From assembly GCA_002719615.1 (NCBI GenBank), contig PBHZ01000012.1:1-5160 (forward strand): a DNA stretch of 5,160 bases, in the 5' to 3' direction. Source of the DNA: Methanobacteriota archaeon (GTDB lineage Archaea; Thermoplasmatota; Poseidoniia; Poseidoniales; Thalassarchaeaceae). A program made the translations under genes and the position numbers. Shown here piece by piece: positions 1 through 2,212 of the stretch (positions are counted from its first letter, which is position 1; each line of letters opens with the position of its first letter). The notes under the pieces were generated by a model, which was not told the DNA's origin, ran no database searches, and saw only the letters and a list, made by a program, of their open reading frames with translations.

Positions 1-41
1 TTGCTTTATTTGTTGCACATCGTTCGTATTCTTGTTGATGT

Positions 42-65
42 TTTGAATTCCCTTCGGGAAACAAA
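42..65. other. Stem-loop, possibly terminator-like
   Basis: TTCCC (48-52) and GGGAA (56-60) pair perfectly around a TTC loop. Outside them TTTG (42-45) pairs with CAAA (62-65) across a small internal loop. No T-run follows on either strand, so it is not a classic intrinsic terminator. It could mark the end of a transcript from upstream of the window or be an RNA processing structure. Confidence 0.35.
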
Positions 66-94
66 TTGCATGGACAATTACAGCAACTATGTGA

Positions 95-125
95 TTACTT
101 CATTGCAGAGGGTTTGTGTTATGAT
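95..125 (+). promoter_or_regulatory. Possible host-type (sigma-70) extended -10 promoter
   Basis: TGTTATGAT at 117-125 fits the extended -10 form TGnTATAAT with one mismatch. The best upstream -35 candidate, TTACTT at 95-100, is weak and 19 bases away. If used, transcription would start near 132 and give a leader of roughly 180 nt before the first gene at 315. Phage early and middle promoters read by the host polymerase look like this, but AT-rich DNA often gives such matches by chance. Confidence 0.3.
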
Positions 126-145
126 GTAGGGTATATTGAGGACAC

Positions 146-184
146 TAATTAACACATAGTGCATACACAGTTATTAACACTTAG
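146..184. repeat. Imperfect short direct repeat, 25-base period
   Basis: TAATTAACACATAG at 146-159 and TTATTAACACTTAG at 171-184 agree at 12 of 14 positions and start 25 bases apart. A partial echo (ACAGTTA) occurs at 167-173 and again at 186-192. The spacing is between two and three helical turns. This could be a protein-binding pair, but the copies are short and AT-rich. Confidence 0.35.
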
Positions 185-240
185 GACAGTTAATTTGCGT
201 TAGTTGTTGATGGTTATTAAAAAAGTACCGTCTATCTAAG

Positions 241-249
241 CTATAAACG
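241..249 (+). promoter_or_regulatory. Weak late-promoter-like sequence
   Basis: CTATAAACG resembles the T4-type and cyanophage late promoter core NATAAATA (CTATAAATA), diverging at the last two bases. It lies 74 bases upstream of the first start codon in the cluster. No perfect NATAAATA was seen in the window. It overlaps the left arm of the 242-270 stem-loop, which makes it an uncertain call. Confidence 0.25.
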
Positions 250-270
250 TATCCCAGAGGGGTCGTTATA
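242..270 (+). other. Stem-loop in the leader of the gene cluster
   Basis: On the + strand TATAA/CG/ATCCC (242-255, with single-base bulges at 247 and 250) pairs with GGGGT/CG/TTATA (259-270) around an AGA loop. The G262 with T252 pair is a wobble. It begins 73 bases before the first start codon. No clean T-run follows directly, though the next 40 bases are AT-rich. Terminator, mRNA-stabilising hairpin or processing site are all possible. Confidence 0.4.
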
Positions 271-314
271 TTATGTTATATTAAAAATATTTTTCGTATA
301 TAAAAATTTCTCAT

Positions 315-476
315 ATGGATGAGACTCAGAGAAAGTCGGATAGGAAATCCGCAAAGAAAATCATCAAACTTGCCAAAGAGCATAAAGGGTGGTATACTAA
401 GGAAGATGTTAAGTATGCTAAATTAATAAAGAAGCGTACTAAGAAACCTAAGAAATCTGACAATGAGCATACATGA
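315..476 (+). CDS. Small Lys-rich basic protein, unknown function
   Basis: A 53-residue ORF starts with ATG at 315 and ends with TGA at 474-476. The upstream in-frame stop is TAA at 282-284, so ATG at 315 is the first usual start; no Shine-Dalgarno is visible. It is strikingly basic, with 16 Lys and 3 Arg. It opens with a predicted helix (residues 5-24), followed by a G-W-Y-T-K-E-D-V turn (25-32), a second short helix (33-41) and a Lys-rich tail (43-47). The W-Y-[ST]-K-E-D-[VI]-x-Y-A pattern resembles small conserved hypothetical proteins I associate with T4-like cyanophages; that is recollection, not a search. Its 3' end overlaps the oxygenase gene by 14 nt in another frame, which supports it as real and suggests coupled translation. 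The charge fits nucleic acid or acidic-partner binding, but no function can be assigned. Confidence 0.75.
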   Translation: MDETQRKSDRKSAKKIIKLAKEHKGWYTKEDVKYAKLIKKRTKKPKKSDNEHT

Positions 477-1092
477 AATCAAACAGGACTTCAGTGAACA
501 CGTTCGCCTAGACAAGGAGACGTATGGACTCTTTATGACTCCTGTGAGTAAGTTTAACATCGAGGAGTTCGTAGACCCTGTACTGAAATGGATGAAGAAT
601 CAGGATTTCGTTGAGATAAACGAGAGACAAGTTCTGTGTCATAACGTACAACAGGTAGGTAAGACAAATCAGATCCTTAAGGATATGCCTGATTTGGAAA
701 AACAACTGATGGAATGTGTACACTTTCATAACAATGAAGGATTAAACTATGCATCAGAGTTTCGTATCAGTGACGTATATGTAGAGGTTGCACATCAAGG
801 TGCTATCTATGCACCACATGAACATGCTAACTGTGTGTTTAGTGGTACGTTCTTTATTAACTATGTGGAAGAACAGCATAGTTTTTTAAAGTTTAAACGT
901 CAGGTACAGTCTCAGATGTTCCCTGTTATGATGCTACCATTTAAACAGATGACTGCATTTAACTTACAGGAGGCAACTGTACCATTTAAGAGTGGAGATG
1001 TTGTTATATACCCTAGCAATCTAACACATGGGTATGAGAGTAATATGACAGACAATCGTATATCATTAACATTTAATGTGGTACCTGCATAA
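463..1092 (+). CDS. 2OG-Fe(II) oxygenase family protein
   Basis: The 209-residue protein has the C-terminal double-stranded beta-helix signature of 2-oxoglutarate/Fe(II) dioxygenases, closest in form to the TIGR02466/PF13759 group common in marine phages. Visible motifs are H119-E-H121 followed by S127-G-T-F-F-I-N-Y, corresponding to the family's HxH...SGxxY stretch, then G178-D-V-V-I-Y-P-S, the distal H189, and R199-x-S201 as likely 2-oxoglutarate anchor, ending S-L-T-F-N-V. The usual proximal HxD/E appears as HEH, which is typical of this subgroup. Residues 1-100 form the mixed helical N-terminal part. Members use Fe(II), O2 and 2-oxoglutarate to hydroxylate a substrate, releasing succinate and CO2; here the substrate is unknown. 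A protein target, such as a virion protein, is only suggested by the structural-gene neighbours. The start overlaps the preceding small gene by 14 nt and the stop overlaps the next start by 1 nt. Confidence 0.85.
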   Translation: MSIHEIKQDFSEHVRLDKETYGLFMTPVSKFNIEEFVDPVLKWMKNQDFVEINERQVLCHNVQQVGKTNQILKDMPDLEKQLMECVHFHNNEGLNYASEFRISDVYVEVAHQGAIYAPHEHANCVFSGTFFINYVEEQHSFLKFKRQVQSQMFPVMMLPFKQMTAFNLQEATVPFKSGDVVIYPSNLTHGYESNMTDNRISLTFNVVPA

Positions 1093-1250
1093 TGCAAGAG
1101 ACTAGGTGGACAGCACAGGTACTCTATGGATCTAATAGACTCGTGAAGGTGGAATTCTTTTGCGAGTCTAATTTACGTCAGGATGCTTTACAGAAATGTA
1201 AGGCACTCTACGGTACAGATGATGTGAGACAATTAAAAAGAGAATGGTAA
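1092..1250 (+). CDS. Small conserved-type phage protein, unknown function
   Basis: A 52-residue ORF starts with ATG at 1092, sharing its A with the stop codon TAA of the oxygenase gene, and ends with TAA at 1248-1250. It overlaps the next gene by 7 nt. These junctions are typical of translationally coupled phage genes and argue that it is real despite its size. The protein has two predicted beta strands (W6-T-A-Q-V-L-Y and L17-V-K-V-E-F-F), then a helix (about 28-39) and a K-A-L-Y-G-T-D-D-V segment (38-46). The pattern strand, strand, helix with A-x-x-x-Y-G-x-x-x-V is frequent in small hypothetical proteins of marine phages, in my recollection. There is one Cys at 24 and one at 36. No enzymatic motif is visible. 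The window contains no other copy of it. Confidence 0.72.
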   Translation: MQETRWTAQVLYGSNRLVKVEFFCESNLRQDALQKCKALYGTDDVRQLKREW

Positions 1251-1729
1251 GACCGACTTATTCAGACACATGGCAGAAGTGGGAGTCTTATATGGACTTA
1301 CCGTGGTGGAATAATAAACAGGCAATCGGAGGTTGCTATAATATTATCCTAAAGTTCTATGAGGAACAGTATGGGATACCTCTGTATGACTATCCCTCAG
1401 AGAAGAAGTACTTCTTTAAAACAGATTACATACAGAATGCTGCACCTGTCGGTAACACAGAGGTTTATAAGGGTAACAACATGGAACCTTTTGACCATAC
1501 CATTATGCAGGAAGGTGATGTCATGATCATGAGACTATACATAGACCCTCTCAGAGGTGGGTATAGGAACGCTGAGGGGCATCGTTTATGTAATCATATC
1601 GGAATATACCTAGAGGGAGGATATATGCTACACCATCCATACCAAGGGTATTCGAGAATTGAGGACTTAGAGGGAGAAGGTAGTATGTACCTAAGTTACA
1701 CAGAGTTGGTACTTCGAAAAAAATCTTAA
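1244..1729 (+). CDS. NlpC/P60-type cysteine peptidase, tail-associated hydrolase
   Basis: The 161-residue protein has the NlpC/P60 arrangement. A likely nucleophile Cys31 sits in G-G-C-Y-N-I-I-L-K-F-Y at the start of a helix. A central E90-G-D-V turn follows, then C116-N-H118-I-G-I-Y-L with the catalytic His, and Y127-M-L-H130-H whose H130 fits the third polar residue. The family cleaves peptide bonds in peptidoglycan stems (gamma-D-Glu to diamino acid); phage versions act in tail assembly or at the tail tip during cell-wall penetration, as with the lambda K protein domain. The residue before Cys is Gly, where many members have Asp. There is no signal peptide, as expected for a virion or lysis-phase protein. 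Residues 75-85 and 99-115 are insertions in loops. The start overlaps the preceding gene by 7 nt; AAAGAGA just before the ATG is only a weak, too-close Shine-Dalgarno. The peptidase call is strong; virion location is inference. Confidence 0.85.
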   Translation: MVRPTYSDTWQKWESYMDLPWWNNKQAIGGCYNIILKFYEEQYGIPLYDYPSEKKYFFKTDYIQNAAPVGNTEVYKGNNMEPFDHTIMQEGDVMIMRLYIDPLRGGYRNAEGHRLCNHIGIYLEGGYMLHHPYQGYSRIEDLEGEGSMYLSYTELVLRKKS

Positions 1730-1741
1730 ACTATATAAGAT
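1723..1741. other. Small AT-rich inverted repeat after the peptidase gene
   Basis: ATCTTA (1723-1728) and TAAGAT (1736-1741) form a 6-bp stem around a 7-base loop that spans the stop codon of the peptidase gene. It sits in the longest intergenic gap (33 nt) downstream of position 315. The stem is too weak and lacks a T-run for a confident terminator. It could be a minor mRNA structure or chance. Confidence 0.2.
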
Positions 1742-1762
1742 GTCGAGCAATAATACAACAAT

Positions 1763-1945
1763 ATGGAACATAGATATGCCATGAAACTAGAATTAGATGA
1801 CGAAGGTGATTTCTTTATGAGAATCCCAGAGAACCTAGTCGATGATCTAGGGTGGGTAGAAGGCACGTTACTGGACTTTGAGGAAGATGTTGACGGGTCT
1901 GTTATACTTAATAAGGTAGAGACCGAAACACCTAAGCAGGTCTAA
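1763..1945 (+). CDS. Acidic SpoVT-AbrB-like small protein
   Basis: The 60-residue protein follows the swapped-hairpin AbrB/MazE pattern: strand (M7-K-L-E-L), D16-F-F-M-R-I-P-E-N-L-V-D-D-L-G-W (compare the family's I-P-x-x-[IL]-x-x-x-L-G), E33-G-T-L-L-D-F, and a final D44-G-S-V-I-L-N-K. This matches the whole 45-residue domain with a short tail. Classic AbrB-fold proteins are dimeric transcription regulators or antitoxins. This one is very acidic (17 Asp/Glu against 5 Lys/Arg), which argues against ordinary DNA binding, and no toxin gene lies beside it. Similar short proteins occur in cyanophage genomes in my recollection. The start at 1763 has no Shine-Dalgarno; a second ATG at codon 7 (1781) would still give the full domain. 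The gene lies 33 nt after the peptidase gene and 24 nt before the next. Confidence 0.72.
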   Translation: MEHRYAMKLELDDEGDFFMRIPENLVDDLGWVEGTLLDFEEDVDGSVILNKVETETPKQV

Positions 1946-1969
1946 GAAAAAAAATACCGTCGTTTCATT

Positions 1970-2212
1970 ATGGATGAATCTTTTTTAAATCAGTATCAAG
2001 AGCATATGGAGATGATAGGTAAATCACTCCAAAACCTTGCTGAACGCTCTAAGCATATGGAAGAAGCATTTAGTAAGATGCCTCCGCCTGGTGCTGATAT
2101 GGTGAAATATAAACCTGAGGGGTATGAAGACTACCTTAATCTAGGTCAACTCTTTGACGATCTGTATACGAGACTAAATATGTTGGAGGGTCGTATCAAA
2201 GAATTAGAATAG
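1970..2212 (+). CDS. Small helical, coiled-coil-like protein, unknown function
   Basis: The 80-residue protein is predicted to be almost all helix with a proline hinge. Residues 3-36 form an amphipathic helix rich in Met, Gln and Glu, P38-P-P-G interrupts, and residues 55-80 form a second helix with leucines spaced in heptad fashion (L58, L61, L65, L69, L72, L79). This suggests oligomerisation through a coiled coil. No catalytic motif or membrane segment is present. The stop TAG is directly followed by the ATG of the giant structural gene with no spacer, so the two are probably translated together. A chaperone or small adaptor for that large protein is a reasonable guess from position alone. 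There is no Shine-Dalgarno; the 5' flank has a seven-A run then TACCGTC. I do not recognise a named family. Confidence 0.75.
   Translation: MDESFLNQYQEHMEMIGKSLQNLAERSKHMEEAFSKMPPPGADMVKYKPEGYEDYLNLGQLFDDLYTRLNMLEGRIKELE

Larger units (their letters stand above)
1..314. other. Non-coding leader region upstream of the gene cluster
   Basis: This is the only stretch of about 300 bases without a convincing gene. Frame 1 is open from the window edge to a TAG at 127-129 (42 codons), so the tail of an upstream gene is possible, but the translation resembles nothing I recognise. A nine-codon ORF starts at 210 (MVIKKVPSI) and lacks support. The region contains two stem-loops, a possible extended -10 element, a late-promoter-like sequence and a short direct repeat, all listed separately. 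The last 50 bases before the first gene are very AT-rich and include the 12-base palindrome AAAAATATTTTT (283-294). The overall look is an intergenic regulatory region between two phage transcription units. Confidence 0.6.

Noticed and set aside
9..71. 20-codon reverse-strand ORF across the left stem-loop
   Set aside because: It is too short, with no neighbour, no start signal and no recognisable sequence.
1..129. Open frame 1 as the C-terminus of an upstream gene
   Set aside because: Forty-two open codons are not improbable by chance in three frames, and the translation has no recognisable pattern. It is kept only as a remark in the leader entry.
171..179. TTATTAACA as a DnaA box
   Set aside because: It lacks the CCACA half of the consensus, and there is no cluster of true boxes or other sign of an origin.
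283..294. AAAAATATTTTT palindrome as a terminator
   Set aside because: The perfect palindrome leaves no loop-closing GC pairs and sits about 20 bases before a start codon; it is better explained by AT-rich composition.
508..729. Reverse-strand ORF inside the oxygenase gene
   Set aside because: It is antisense to a clear enzyme gene and has no start context or motif; the one at 912-1097 is rejected for the same reason.
1731..1739. CTATATAAG as a late promoter before the AbrB-like gene
   Set aside because: It matches NATAAATA poorly in any register, and the gap is only 33 nt within an otherwise continuous cluster.
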